From Candidatus Chloroploca sp. Khr17 (GTDB taxonomy: Bacteria > Chloroflexota > Chloroflexia > Chloroflexales > Chloroflexaceae): 64,000 nucleotides of DNA. Positions 41,757 through 51,080 of this stretch are shown in pieces. Made by a program: the position numbers and the translations under genes. The notes below the pieces were generated by a model. The model was not told where the DNA came from, made no database searches, and saw only the letters and a program-made list of their open reading frames with translations. Every line of letters begins with the position of its first letter. The first letter of the stretch is position 1. Where the stretch lies: assembly GCF_004138165.1 (NCBI RefSeq), contig NZ_RYFF01000001.1, positions 310,001 to 374,000 on the forward strand, given 5' to 3'.

Positions 41757-43949
41757 TCACGTAAACCAGGGGGCAGGATGGGTAAATGCCTGGGTATCGC
41801 GGGTAAAATCAAGGATCAGTTGCTCGACAACCTCGGGATTGTTGACCACAATGATATGATTCGCGTCAGGAACTGTAATCAGGCGTGAGCCGGGCACATG
41901 GTGCTGGATCAACTGCGAGTCTGCGACGGTAAAGACCGTATCTTGCTCACCGACTACTACCCACACGGGTTGGGTCATCGAGCGTAGCGCGTCAATGCCG
42001 TCATACTGGGCAATGCCACGATAGACCAGCAACCATGCGCGAAGGGTGGTATGGGCCGCGTCAGACACCAGGCGACTTGGTTCGATATCGCGGGTACCCT
42101 TAAACGACTCCATATCGGCGTGAAAGAGACGGCGGCGTTCGTTGGGCAACAGTTCAAGCACCCGTCCAGCCAACCCAATGACCCATGGGGTACGACTCGC
42201 CAGCCAGTGCGGCAAAACGGGCGCACGGGCAGCCGTATCAATTAAGACATAGCCCCGACTCAACCGCGGATTGGCCTGATGGAACATGGTCGCAACCATG
42301 CCCCCAAAGCAGTGCCCAACAATGATGAACTCGCGGATGTCCAGAGCCGTAAGCACATCACTGAGATCTTCGGCAAAGCGCTCGAGCCGATAATCGTCGG
42401 CACCACGGGGACGATCCGAGTAGCCGTGGCCGCGCAGGTCAAGGGCGAGGGTCGAGTAGCCAGCCGCATGGAGTGCCGGGTACTGCACGCGCCAGGCGAG
42501 ATGATCGCCACCGGCACCATGGAGGAGGACAATCGTGCGTTCGGAGCGGCGCCGCCAGTCAGTAAAAATCCGCACCCCGGCACGTGTAGTGATCAACTGG
42601 AGTGTATCTGCGCTCTTGGGATCGCCTGTGCTCAAGGCTGCGTTGCGGGCCTCATTGATCACCGTTTCGGCCATTTGCGCGGCTGGCAGAGGTGTATAGC
42701 GGATGATTGCGCCGCTTGCCTCAAGCTCTGCGACAACGGTCGGCCCACCATGATGGTAAACCGAACTGAGCAGCAACGCCTTGCCTGCGGGTAGCGTCTG
42801 AGCGATGCGGCGCAGATCCGTATCGTTATAAGCAAGGTTGATCAGGCTGGCGATGACTGCTCCGATCAGCGCACCAATCATGCCAAGCAGCATTGCGCCC
42901 CCGCCCCCGAGCAGAATGATGCCCGCAAGCATCCCTTCCCTGACGGCTTCAGGTGACGGATTGGCACCCTCGTTCATCACTACGACGAGGAGGCCCACCG
43001 CGATGCCAAAGAACCCGAAGATGAGCAACCCGACGAGTGCGCCCAGACCCAGGCCAAAGCTTGCGCCACGCCCGGTCGTCACATCTTCCGTCTGTTGGAT
43101 TTGGATCTGCCCCTTGTGATCGTGCGTTACGATGGCATTATTGCCGGTACTCAATCGGCCAAGTTTATGCCGGAGCCGTGACAGACGGCGTCGGGCCTGC
43201 CGTGCTTGGGTCACGTTGGCGAACTCGGCGACGATCAGATCGCGTTGCTGCGGATCAACCGGTGCCTGGGCCTGTTCTGCGGGCACATAGCGCCCCGCAG
43301 CAGCACTGCCCGTGCCTCCTCCATAGGCATGGGCCGCGAAACGTGCGGCCAGCATGTCATCACTGGCTGCCGAAACGACCTCGTCGGCACGACGCTCACG
43401 CATCAGCGTACCGCCACTGAGGGCGAGTTTGTCAATGATCGGTTGCCGGTATGGCTCCTGTACGCGTAGAACGAGGGCACCCTGACCGACGGCAAGCTCT
43501 TTGCCGATGGCATACAGATGGCGTTGGGGAATACCGAAGTTGAGCAGCATCGCCGTGAGTGCCCCGATCAATGCGCCACCGAGCGCTGCTGCCAGGGCTG
43601 TGATGCCGCTCACGAAGGCGGAAACGAGCGCTACACCGGCAAGCAACTCACGGCCACTGAGATCCGGCGGAGGGCTGTCGAGTGACGCGCTGATCGCCAG
43701 GAACCCAATCACAGGGGCGAGCAGCAACGCACCGAGCAGGGCACCGGCAATGGTGCCAAAACGTGCGCCGGCACCAACCCCAACGTCACCATCCTGCTCG
43801 AAACGAATATCGTCAATGGCTGGTCGCGTAATCACAGCCATCGAACGAATCCGACCCAGACGCAACTCGCGCTGCAAGGCCCGCAGGGTGCTACGGGCTT
43901 CGCGGGCCGCGCTTGGACGATCAAAAAAGCTCACGATCTCAAGGTGCAT
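41757..43949 (-). CDS. membrane protein with two DUF1269-like modules fused to alpha/beta hydrolase
   Basis: 730 residues. Two copies of a module made of a soluble ferredoxin-like strand region (RSMAVITRPAIDDIRFEQDG), a glycine-rich double membrane segment (GARFGTIAGALLGALLLAPV and GALIGALTAMLL), and a second soluble part (about 1-190 and 235-440). Then a canonical hydrolase fold (about 460-725): HGAGGDHLAWR, RGHGYSDRP, nucleophile elbow GHCFGG with cysteine C547 instead of serine, acid in VVVGEQDTVF, histidine in DANHIIVV. The Cys nucleophile is as in dienelactone hydrolase. RBS GGAAGAG at 43955-43961. Function unknown; the fusion is unusual. Confidence 0.82.
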   Translation of the reverse strand: MHLEIVSFFDRPSAAREARSTLRALQRELRLGRIRSMAVITRPAIDDIRFEQDGDVGVGAGARFGTIAGALLGALLLAPVIGFLAISASLDSPPPDLSGRELLAGVALVSAFVSGITALAAALGGALIGALTAMLLNFGIPQRHLYAIGKELAVGQGALVLRVQEPYRQPIIDKLALSGGTLMRERRADEVVSAASDDMLAARFAAHAYGGGTGSAAAGRYVPAEQAQAPVDPQQRDLIVAEFANVTQARQARRRLSRLRHKLGRLSTGNNAIVTHDHKGQIQIQQTEDVTTGRGASFGLGLGALVGLLIFGFFGIAVGLLVVVMNEGANPSPEAVREGMLAGIILLGGGGAMLLGMIGALIGAVIASLINLAYNDTDLRRIAQTLPAGKALLLSSVYHHGGPTVVAELEASGAIIRYTPLPAAQMAETVINEARNAALSTGDPKSADTLQLITTRAGVRIFTDWRRRSERTIVLLHGAGGDHLAWRVQYPALHAAGYSTLALDLRGHGYSDRPRGADDYRLERFAEDLSDVLTALDIREFIIVGHCFGGMVATMFHQANPRLSRGYVLIDTAARAPVLPHWLASRTPWVIGLAGRVLELLPNERRRLFHADMESFKGTRDIEPSRLVSDAAHTTLRAWLLVYRGIAQYDGIDALRSMTQPVWVVVGEQDTVFTVADSQLIQHHVPGSRLITVPDANHIIVVNNPEVVEQLILDFTRDTQAFTHPAPWFT

Positions 43950-44011
43950 AACTCTTCCATTGCGGCGAACCCGCTAGCGAACGCAAATTGGGTCGGCCGC
44001 CTTCACCAAGA

Positions 44012-44104
44012 TATAGCAGTCCTGTTTGGATTGTAAACAGGAGTGCCGGCTTTAGCCGGCTAAAGCCGGCACTCCGTAGACACAAACCTGTTAGGACTGC
44101 TATA
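44012..44104. repeat. TIR-bounded palindromic element
   Basis: 93 bp with perfect 12-bp inverted ends TATAGCAGTCCT (44012-44023) and AGGACTGCTATA (44093-44104), and a central uninterrupted 34-bp palindrome at 44041-44074 (half: GAGTGCCGGCTTTAGCC). The TA at both ends suits IS630/Tc1-type mobilisation. GCCGGCTGAAGCCGGCACTC near 41647 and 8653-8673 look like relatives. Confidence 0.65.
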
Positions 44105-44177
44105 GCTCAGATGCATATTAGCGATCAGCAAACGTACGCCTTGCAAAAAAATAGGGCGCGAGCGCTCTTCTGGCGTT

Positions 44178-44555
44178 CTAGAAGATCAGCCCAAGCACCC
44201 AATTTGACAGCCAACCGAGTAGGCCGAAGCCAATCGCGCCGGTGATCGCACCGCTAAAGCCATTCACTTTCATCCCCGCCACAAACGTATCCGCGATCAG
44301 CAAGACGATCGCAGAGATGACGAGATTAACGATGGCACTGATCAGGCCAGCACCATTGACCGTCAGGCCAAACATGCCAAGCAGCCCGACCACCACGGTT
44401 GAGACAACCGCGATCGCGATTGCGCCAAGAAAGGCTGACCCAAACCCGTCGACCGTGAGACCCATGCCCAGATTGCTCAAGACCCAGAGAAACAGTCCAC
44501 CGATCAGACCAATGAAGATTGCCACAATCACGAGGCCGAGTACCGTTGATAGCAT
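44178..44555 (-). CDS. phage-holin-family-IV-like small membrane protein
   Basis: 125 residues, four glycine-rich membrane helices (VIVAIFIGLIGGLFLWVLSN through GFGLLGWLSNWVLGLIF), matching the Phage_holin_4_2/Mycobacterial-membrane type. Despite the family name, no phage genes are nearby. Function unknown. Confidence 0.8.
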   Translation of the reverse strand: MLSTVLGLVIVAIFIGLIGGLFLWVLSNLGMGLTVDGFGSAFLGAIAIAVVSTVVVGLLGMFGLTVNGAGLISAIVNLVISAIVLLIADTFVAGMKVNGFSGAITGAIGFGLLGWLSNWVLGLIF

Positions 44556-44710
44556 ACGACGATCACTCCTTGTTTTTGGTGAGAATCACCATGCTTGGCC
44601 CTGTGTGATGGTTAGGGGTGCCGGTGTGCTCAGGTGAGTATAGGGTCATTATCGAAAACGGCACCTTCTACGATAAGCGATAATGCGCTAGTATTTTGAT
44701 CAACAGAAAG

Positions 44711-44730
44711 CCCCCTACATGTGTAGGGGG
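44711..44730. terminator. hairpin CCCCCTACA/TGTAGGGGG
   Basis: CCCCCTACATGTGTAGGGGG. A near-identical hairpin is at 59178-59197. Each lies downstream of a minus-strand transcription unit and is followed by T-rich sequence on that strand, so both may be terminators. Confidence 0.5.
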
Positions 44731-44977
44731 CATCAGTGTATTTTGCTCACCACGATCCTTCCGGGTGAGTGAGGCAGGGCTGATGCAACGTCCACTTGAC
44801 CGGAGCACCGCCGGGTTGATGGTTTTGCAGTACATGATCTGATCTGCACCCGATGCCGTCGGGCTCAAGCCCTCGGCCCGCCCCCCCCCCCAACCTCCCC
44901 CCGCCCCAGCGGGGGAGGGGGCAACATGATCATCGCACCACATCAGAACACTTCTTTCCCAGACTACGGCGTCCTCA

Positions 44978-45063
44978 GCCGTCCACGAATGGGGGCACGA
45001 ATGAACGAAGAGCACATGGAGCAGCCCATATTCGTTTATTCGTTATCAGCATTCGTGGTCGGC
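44978..45063. repeat. MITE-like family C, copy 2
   Basis: 86 bp with the same ends as 41528-41615 (GCCGTCCACGAAT ... ATTCGTGGTCGGC). The middle is more diverged. Confidence 0.65.
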
Positions 45064-45247
45064 GGCGCGACCGGGACATGTAGTTGACAGACTACTTAGC
45101 CGACACTCCGGAGCAAAGCGTCGACGTTTCAGCCAGCCTCTCAAGATCAGGGGTGAGGCGCATGCTCAGGGCTTGCTCCACTCCAGTACGTAGCCCACGG
45201 CGCTTGCAATGAGCAACGAGCCATCAGGCAAAGGGCGACAGAGTCGC

Positions 45248-46810
45248 TCACTCTGTCGCGCCCTGCTCGATCAGGGTGATCAGGGTAGGGTAGACCAGAT
45301 CAACGCGCTGTTCGGGATTGTTCACGTCGATTAGGTCGTGGTTGAGGTTCAGGTCGGCGGGAAAGATGTAGCGGCGCACCACGGCACCGTTGCGCTCCCA
45401 GTCATCGCCGATCGCGTCTGTGGCGGGATTGCTGACGGCACCGTCGGCAGCGTTGCTCACCAGCAGAATCGCCCGTACCGCCGGTGGCTCCCGCTCGGCG
45501 GCGTCTTGCACCGCGAAGCTCAGACGGAGCAAGGCCCCCGCAGCGTGAACGGGGTAACGCGGGTAGGCGTAGGGCGGGCCGATGATCTGTTCGTGCCGCT
45601 GGTTGTCCCACCACATGTAGAAGTTCGGCACGGCCAGGATGGTGCTCGCCACTGGACGGATCGCGAAGGGCGGTAGCCCGGCGATCTGGAACAGCGGGGC
45701 GATTAGGGTGACCTGGGCGACGTCGCTGCGGTGTTGGGCGATCCACGCGGCCATGGTCGCACCCATCGACAGGCCGACCACGTCGACCTGGTCGCCCAGG
45801 CCCTGGGCTAGGTCAACACTGCGTGACGAGAAACGCACCAGATCGTCGGCGCTCAGCCCGGCGAGATCGGTGGTCAGGCGATCGGTGATGCCGTGACGTG
45901 GGACGCGCGGGATGTAGACGCTGTAGCCGCGCGCCACCAACTGCTCGGCCAGCGGCACAAACTGCGCCGGGCAGTTGGTGAAGCCGTGAAAAAAGATGAC
46001 CACTCGTTCGGTGCGGTGCCCCGGCGTAAATAGGCGGGTGGCGCACGTCGGATTCAACGTCGGGTCGGCTGCCTCTGCCGCGATCTGGGTCTCGATGGCC
46101 GCGACGCTGGCCCCGTAGTCCGTCACCGGCGCTGACGCTACCGCAAGGTCGCCTACGAAAAGTGGCCGACTCCAGACCCAGACCCCGGCGCTGGTTACGA
46201 GCAGGCCGATGATGCACACCACGGCTACAATCGCCCGCACAATCGGGCGGCCCCGCAGCAGGGAAGCCGAGCGCTGCGAGAGTCCGCGCATGCGCTTGAT
46301 CAGCCCGCCCTCAAGGCTCGGCGTGGCGGCGATTTGCAGCAGTGCCAGGCCAGCGCCCAGCAGGGCGAGCAGCGGGATGACAAACCAGCCGCTGAAGAGC
46401 AGCGTGACCACCGAGAGGATCAGGCCGCCCACGATTTTGGCGACCGGGCTGACGTTCAGAAACATGGGCACGGCCGCTCCGTAGACGAGGTTAGCGACCT
46501 GAAAGATCAGCAGGTAACCCAGCAAGGCCGTGAGCGCACCGGCCATAGCTCCGCGGCCCTCACTCACCCGACCCTTGCGGGTGAGCAGCAGCCACCAGCT
46601 CCAGCCGCCCACTGCACCCACGGTGAGGAAGACCAGCACGCTGGTTACAGTCAGATCAGCGGAGGGCGTGCCGCCCTGGAAGAGCCGCACGACCCCCGTC
46701 GTGATGAGGCCGAACACGAGGGCGGCAATGCCTGTCCAGAGCCAGACGCCCTGGGGCGAGGGCGGCGGTTGCGCTGACGCCTGCGCATCTGAATGACGAG
46801 CTCGATTCAT
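45248..46810 (-). CDS. membrane-anchored alpha/beta hydrolase
   Basis: 520 residues from ATG 46810 (GAGGGG upstream), eight bases after the P-type ATPase gene. Four or five N-terminal membrane helices (about 20-200) are followed by a hydrolase domain with FFHGFTNCPAQFVPLAEQLV, nucleophile GLSMGA, acid in SNAADGAV and histidine in LNLNHDLIDV. The HGFTNCPxQF segment is shared with the 51778 protein, its paralogue. Probably a lipase/esterase on the membrane. Last gene of the cluster. Confidence 0.8.
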   Translation of the reverse strand: MNRARHSDAQASAQPPPSPQGVWLWTGIAALVFGLITTGVVRLFQGGTPSADLTVTSVLVFLTVGAVGGWSWWLLLTRKGRVSEGRGAMAGALTALLGYLLIFQVANLVYGAAVPMFLNVSPVAKIVGGLILSVVTLLFSGWFVIPLLALLGAGLALLQIAATPSLEGGLIKRMRGLSQRSASLLRGRPIVRAIVAVVCIIGLLVTSAGVWVWSRPLFVGDLAVASAPVTDYGASVAAIETQIAAEAADPTLNPTCATRLFTPGHRTERVVIFFHGFTNCPAQFVPLAEQLVARGYSVYIPRVPRHGITDRLTTDLAGLSADDLVRFSSRSVDLAQGLGDQVDVVGLSMGATMAAWIAQHRSDVAQVTLIAPLFQIAGLPPFAIRPVASTILAVPNFYMWWDNQRHEQIIGPPYAYPRYPVHAAGALLRLSFAVQDAAEREPPAVRAILLVSNAADGAVSNPATDAIGDDWERNGAVVRRYIFPADLNLNHDLIDVNNPEQRVDLVYPTLITLIEQGATE

Positions 46811-46817
46811 GATCCCC

Positions 46818-49340
46818 TCATGCTTCATCTGAACGAGCAACCGACACATACCGTGCGCCAAAGTCGATGTCGAGGAAGCGCTCGAGCGCATTCGAGCGCC
46901 AGACCCAGCGCAGCAGAAAGAGCCAGATCAGGGTTGCGACGCCAATCAGACCAAAGCTCACCGAGTGCGGCACGCGCAGCACGAACCAGTCGCGCAGCGC
47001 CGGGATGAGCAAAATGGCACCATAGAGCAAGGCACAGCCGAGAGCGACTAGGGTCGGGCGCCAGTCGCCGCTCAGTTCGTCGCCGCCCACCCACCACGCG
47101 GTCGGCGGCTCGACGAAAACCACCAGGAGCAACCCGGTGAAGATCAGGAAGCTGAGCAGCGCGGTCTGGGCGATCGGCAGAGCGGTTCCATAGAGCAGTT
47201 GCTCCTCGCCGCCCGGGGGCACGCCCGCCGCACGCACCACGTACTCGATGATGATCGCGCCGAAGAAGATCAACAGCCCGAACACGGTCGAGAGCAGGCT
47301 GGCAGGGATCAGGAAGCGCAACAGGCGTGCGATCTGCCCAGTACGCGCGGTTGGGCCTGGCCGCGCCCAGAGCGCGATCAGCGGCGTCGGGATGCCGACC
47401 GCAAGCATCGCCATCAGGGTTGACTGGGCTAGGAGAAACGGGAAGAGCTCGCTGCTGACCATCAGCGTCGCGATGGTCAGCAGCGCGATGGTCGCTGTGC
47501 GAGTCAGGAAGAGCCGCAGCGTATCTTGCATGCCGTTGACAATGCGCTGGCCTTCTTCAACCGCCGGCGACAGCACCGCAAACGAGTCCTTGGTCAGCAC
47601 AATATCAGCGGCATTGCGCGTTGCTGCGCTGCCGCTCTGCATCGCGACCCCCAGGTTAGCCTGCTTGAGCGAGAGCACATCGTTCACTCCGTCGCCCACC
47701 ATCGCCACGTAACGGCCCTGCTTGCGCAGTGCCTGCACGAGCCGTTGCTTTTGCTGCGGCGTGATGCGTCCGAAAATCGTGGCCGAGAGGGCCGCTGCCT
47801 CGAACGCCGCCTCGTCCATCTGGTCAAGCTCGGGACCAGAGACCAGCCTGATGTCGTCGGGCAACCCGGCTTGCTTCGCGAGGGACGCCACCGTCTCGGG
47901 ATTGTCACCCGAAATAATTTTTGGCTCCACCCCAGCTGCACGGAAGCGCGCCAAGGTTTCACGGGCCTCGGCGCGCAACTCGTCGCTGAGACTCACCAGG
48001 CCGATTGGCGTCAACAACGGCAGCGTGGTTGCATCGCCGTCGTCCTTCAGCAGCGTTGGGTCAGGATGGTGGGCCGCCAGCAAAACCCGCAACCCCTGAT
48101 CCGACCACGCCTTGAGTTGGGCCTGCCACGCGTCGGCGGCCCCGGGGGCGAGGAACGGTCGCAGCATCTCGGCGGCGCCCAGCACATAGATCCCCCGCCG
48201 TGCAGGGTCATCAAAGGCGATGGCGCTCCACTTGCGCGCCGACGAGAAGGGCACCTCGACGAGCACCCGACGCGCCTCGCGGGGAAAGGCGGCCGCCAGT
48301 GCCTCGCTGGTCTTGTTGCCCGCAGCGGTGCTGGCCATCATCTCGCCGAGAATGGTCTGCAATTCGGCCTCGTCACTGCCAAGGGGATGCACCGCGTGAA
48401 ACACCAGCCGATTGGCCGTCAGGGTGCCGGTCTTATCTACGCAAAGCGTATCGATATTGCTCAGGCTCTCGATCGCGTTCGAGCGCTGCACCAGCACCCC
48501 AAAGTTGAGGATGCGCACGGCGCTAATCGCATAGGCCACCGTGATCGCGAGGAAGAGCCCGTTGGGAATCAGGCCAGCCACGACCGTCACATCCTGCACG
48601 CTCTCGACCAGGCTGCGCGTTTGCACAAAGGCGTTGAGCACCATCACGATTTCAAGGAAGATCATCAGCAGCAGGAAGACCCGCACCAGCATGTTGGTAT
48701 TGCGCTGGAGCGGAGTCAACTCGTGCTTGTGCTGCTTGGCCCCGGCGGTGATCTGATTGGCGAGGCTGGCGGCGCCGACCTTCTCGGCAATATAGAGGAT
48801 GCTGCCAGAGACGCAATAGCTACCTGAGAAGACCGGATCACCGGCCGTCTTGGCAATCCGGTCAGCCTCACCAGTGACCTGCGACTCGTCCAGTTCGGCG
48901 CGTCCATCGCCGAGCACGGTGCCATCCACGATAATCTGGTCGCCCGCGCCAACCTTAAGCAGATCGCCACGCACGACCTCTTCGGGGGCAATCGTCTGTT
49001 CAACGCCGTCGCGGATCACAAGGGCCTGGGGCCGGTTGAGCAACGCAATCTGGTCGAGCTTGCGCTTGGCCTGGATCTCCTGCACACTGCTCACCAGCGC
49101 ATTGATAAAGACGATCCCGGCTGAAAGCAGCGCATCGCCCGGTCGGCCTAGCAGCAACAAGGCCAAGCCAAGGATGAAGAGCGTATTGTTGACAAAGGTG
49201 AAGACGCTCTCACGGATGATCTGACCGGCGCTGCGCGTCGCGATACCGCCGGTTGTATTCGTCTCGCCGGCGGCGGTACGCTCGCGCACCTCAGCGGCGC
49301 TCAGGCCGCGCAGGGCGTTGGTTGAAAGCTCGGTTGACAT
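46818..49340 (-). CDS. P-type cation ATPase (HAD-IC, CtpE-like)
   Basis: 840 residues from ATG 49340 (TGGAG six bases upstream); GTG 49355/ATG 49352 overlap the previous stop. It has the actuator motif VTGEAD (usual TGES), phosphorylation motif CVDKTGTLTANRL and hinge GDGVNDVLSLKQANLGVAM. The usual PEGLP of the fourth transmembrane helix reads PNGLFLAITVAYAISAVRIL. Length and order fit PMCA/CtpE-like pumps without heavy-metal domains. The ion is probably Ca2+ or another divalent cation, but the altered TM4 motif makes this uncertain. Translationally coupled to the upstream Yip1-like gene. Confidence 0.88.
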   Translation of the reverse strand: MSTELSTNALRGLSAAEVRERTAAGETNTTGGIATRSAGQIIRESVFTFVNNTLFILGLALLLLGRPGDALLSAGIVFINALVSSVQEIQAKRKLDQIALLNRPQALVIRDGVEQTIAPEEVVRGDLLKVGAGDQIIVDGTVLGDGRAELDESQVTGEADRIAKTAGDPVFSGSYCVSGSILYIAEKVGAASLANQITAGAKQHKHELTPLQRNTNMLVRVFLLLMIFLEIVMVLNAFVQTRSLVESVQDVTVVAGLIPNGLFLAITVAYAISAVRILNFGVLVQRSNAIESLSNIDTLCVDKTGTLTANRLVFHAVHPLGSDEAELQTILGEMMASTAAGNKTSEALAAAFPREARRVLVEVPFSSARKWSAIAFDDPARRGIYVLGAAEMLRPFLAPGAADAWQAQLKAWSDQGLRVLLAAHHPDPTLLKDDGDATTLPLLTPIGLVSLSDELRAEARETLARFRAAGVEPKIISGDNPETVASLAKQAGLPDDIRLVSGPELDQMDEAAFEAAALSATIFGRITPQQKQRLVQALRKQGRYVAMVGDGVNDVLSLKQANLGVAMQSGSAATRNAADIVLTKDSFAVLSPAVEEGQRIVNGMQDTLRLFLTRTATIALLTIATLMVSSELFPFLLAQSTLMAMLAVGIPTPLIALWARPGPTARTGQIARLLRFLIPASLLSTVFGLLIFFGAIIIEYVVRAAGVPPGGEEQLLYGTALPIAQTALLSFLIFTGLLLVVFVEPPTAWWVGGDELSGDWRPTLVALGCALLYGAILLIPALRDWFVLRVPHSVSFGLIGVATLIWLFLLRWVWRSNALERFLDIDFGARYVSVARSDEA

Positions 49341-49351
49341 GCTATGCTCCA

Positions 49352-50008
49352 TCACATCTGGCCCGCAAAGGCAAGGATCAGCAGTGCCAGGCTACAGAAG
49401 GCCACCAGCCAGAGCAGGGCCGGGATCAGCACCAGGGTGAGGGCCTTGCGGGCGGAAAGGTTCATCCCTGCTTGCACACTCAGATACGTCAGGTAGAGGC
49501 CGTAGTAGGTCACGCCGACAGCGACCGGTGCCGTGAGGCACGAGAAGAAGCCGATTGAGAAGACGTTGATCAGCGCTGAGACGACCGAAACGGGCACCCA
49601 GAAGAGGGCGAGGTCGTAGGCAAGCTCGCCGAGTCGGCCCGTCCCGCCCAGGGCCCGCCCGAGCAGAAAGACGATGCCCAGATAGGTCAAGAAGCCGATC
49701 AGGGTAACGAGAATGTTGGAGACGATCGGAATGCCGGGATCAGCGGGGGCAAAGAGCTGCTCAAAGGCCAGATCCTGGCCGGTCAGCGCCTCGATCTTCG
49801 CGAGTTCGGCAAAAAGGGTAGCGTACTGGCGTTCGAGAAACGGGCGCTGAACCAGGAAGGCCAACCAGCCGAGCGTGGCGGTGATGGTGGCCCCAAACAT
49901 CACGTAGAGCAACGCCCAACCGAACGCGTTGCGTTCATGCTCCTCAAAGTTCGCCACGGCAGGCCGCACGACCACAGCCCAACTGCCGCGCAGCATTGTG
50001 TTCAGCAT
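49352..50008 (-). CDS. Yip1-domain membrane protein
   Basis: 218 residues, five or six membrane helices, with LLYVMFGATITATLGWLAFL near 30 and FLTYLGIVFLLGRALGGTGR in the middle, followed by LAYDLALFWVPVSVVSALIN. The pattern fits the Yip1/DUF1282 superfamily. Its stop overlaps the ATPase start region. Function unknown; the second Yip1-like gene of the cluster is at 51077. Confidence 0.72.
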   Translation of the reverse strand: MLNTMLRGSWAVVVRPAVANFEEHERNAFGWALLYVMFGATITATLGWLAFLVQRPFLERQYATLFAELAKIEALTGQDLAFEQLFAPADPGIPIVSNILVTLIGFLTYLGIVFLLGRALGGTGRLGELAYDLALFWVPVSVVSALINVFSIGFFSCLTAPVAVGVTYYGLYLTYLSVQAGMNLSARKALTLVLIPALLWLVAFCSLALLILAFAGQM

Positions 50009-50012
50009 CGTA

Positions 50013-51080
50013 TCACCTCTTCACTGTCCTTGCGCGGAAGGAGTTTATGAGTTCGACCGTCAGCGCGACGGTGGCGTCGCGATGGCTACGCCCATCGGCA
50101 AGCACTGCGTCGGGGCCAAAATAACCTTGCGGACCGCTGTGCAGCATCGGTCCCATATCGATGCGCCGCAGCTTGCCGCTTGCCAGAGCGCGATTCCAGC
50201 GTGACGAGCGGGCCAGCGGCCAGCGCCGCGGGAAGAGATAGTCGCCCAGGGCCTGGATGGGGTCGAGCTTGCTGTCGAGGTGAATGATCTCGTCGGCAGC
50301 GTCGATGCCCGCACTATCCGACATGACGCCACCCACCGAGATGACCTGCAACGGGCCATCGAGGGCCGGCTTGAGATACTGCGCTGAGGCGAGCCCTACC
50401 TGGCCGCCGCCGCTGTAGCCGATCAGGGTCACGGGCATGCCAGAGCCGGGCACATAGCCGGCCTCGATCACGTTCTGGAAGATCGTATTGGCGGTGCCAT
50501 AGTTGAAGACCGGGCCGTAGCGCGAGTCGGCTGAGACCGCCACCTGGAGCATGTTGCGCCCGTTGATCGCGATCCTACTGAACACTGCGGCTTTGCCCGG
50601 CCTGCTGTTGATCTGCTTCATCCAGTGCCAGAACCGCCCCATGCGATCCTCCTCGGTCAGGCCTACATTGGTCACCGAGAAGGCGAAAATATCGTCGATA
50701 ATGTGGGCGCTCGGCAGTGCCTCTTCCAGCGCGTTGACGTAGCCCAGTTCGATCGCCTGAAGAAAGGTCGCCGAAATATCGGCGATCCCTGACAGATAGA
50801 CAATAAAGTGTTCGACCGGGCGCGTCGTGTCGACTGGTTGTGCAAGGATCACCGGCGGAACCAGCGCTTCGGCCTCGGTCTCCGCCTCGGTGGCCTCACC
50901 GCCTGCGGCATTGCCCTTGCGCCTCGCCCAACCGGCCCACCAGCTCAGGGCACCGAGCGGTGCCAGCACGCCGGCAATCAGCACGCTGAAGATGAGCATC
51001 GCGACGAGGAAGAGCAACTCGACGCCGAAGGTCTTGAAAAAGGCACTGATCCCGTCGAGCAGGTAGAAAAAGACCGTCAC
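50013..51080 (-). CDS. membrane-anchored hydrolase-like protein
   Basis: 355 residues. One or two N-terminal membrane helices (VELLFLVAMLIFSVLIAGVL) lead into an alpha/beta hydrolase-like domain with the elbow GYSGGGQVGLAS, and HSGPQGYFGPDAVLADGRSH with a late histidine. The acid is not clear. Four-base ATGA overlap with the Yip1-like gene upstream. The substrate is unknown. Confidence 0.7.
   Translation of the reverse strand: MTVFFYLLDGISAFFKTFGVELLFLVAMLIFSVLIAGVLAPLGALSWWAGWARRKGNAAGGEATEAETEAEALVPPVILAQPVDTTRPVEHFIVYLSGIADISATFLQAIELGYVNALEEALPSAHIIDDIFAFSVTNVGLTEEDRMGRFWHWMKQINSRPGKAAVFSRIAINGRNMLQVAVSADSRYGPVFNYGTANTIFQNVIEAGYVPGSGMPVTLIGYSGGGQVGLASAQYLKPALDGPLQVISVGGVMSDSAGIDAADEIIHLDSKLDPIQALGDYLFPRRWPLARSSRWNRALASGKLRRIDMGPMLHSGPQGYFGPDAVLADGRSHRDATVALTVELINSFRARTVKR

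Larger units (their letters stand above)
44556..45247. other. 692-bp intergenic region with repeats
   Basis: No gene. It holds the hairpin at 44711-44730, a run of eleven C (44881-44891) followed by a C-rich/G-rich inverted segment to 44931, and MITE-like family C copy 2 (44978-45063). It marks the left edge of the GC-rich region. Confidence 0.6.

Noticed and set aside
44178-44555. Holin as evidence of a prophage
   Set aside because: No endolysin, tail, capsid or integrase genes nearby; proteins of this family are widespread in non-phage settings.
44881-44891. C11 run as a phase-variation tract
   Set aside because: It is far from any start codon and inside a C-rich/G-rich intergenic repeat; a sequencing artefact is as likely.
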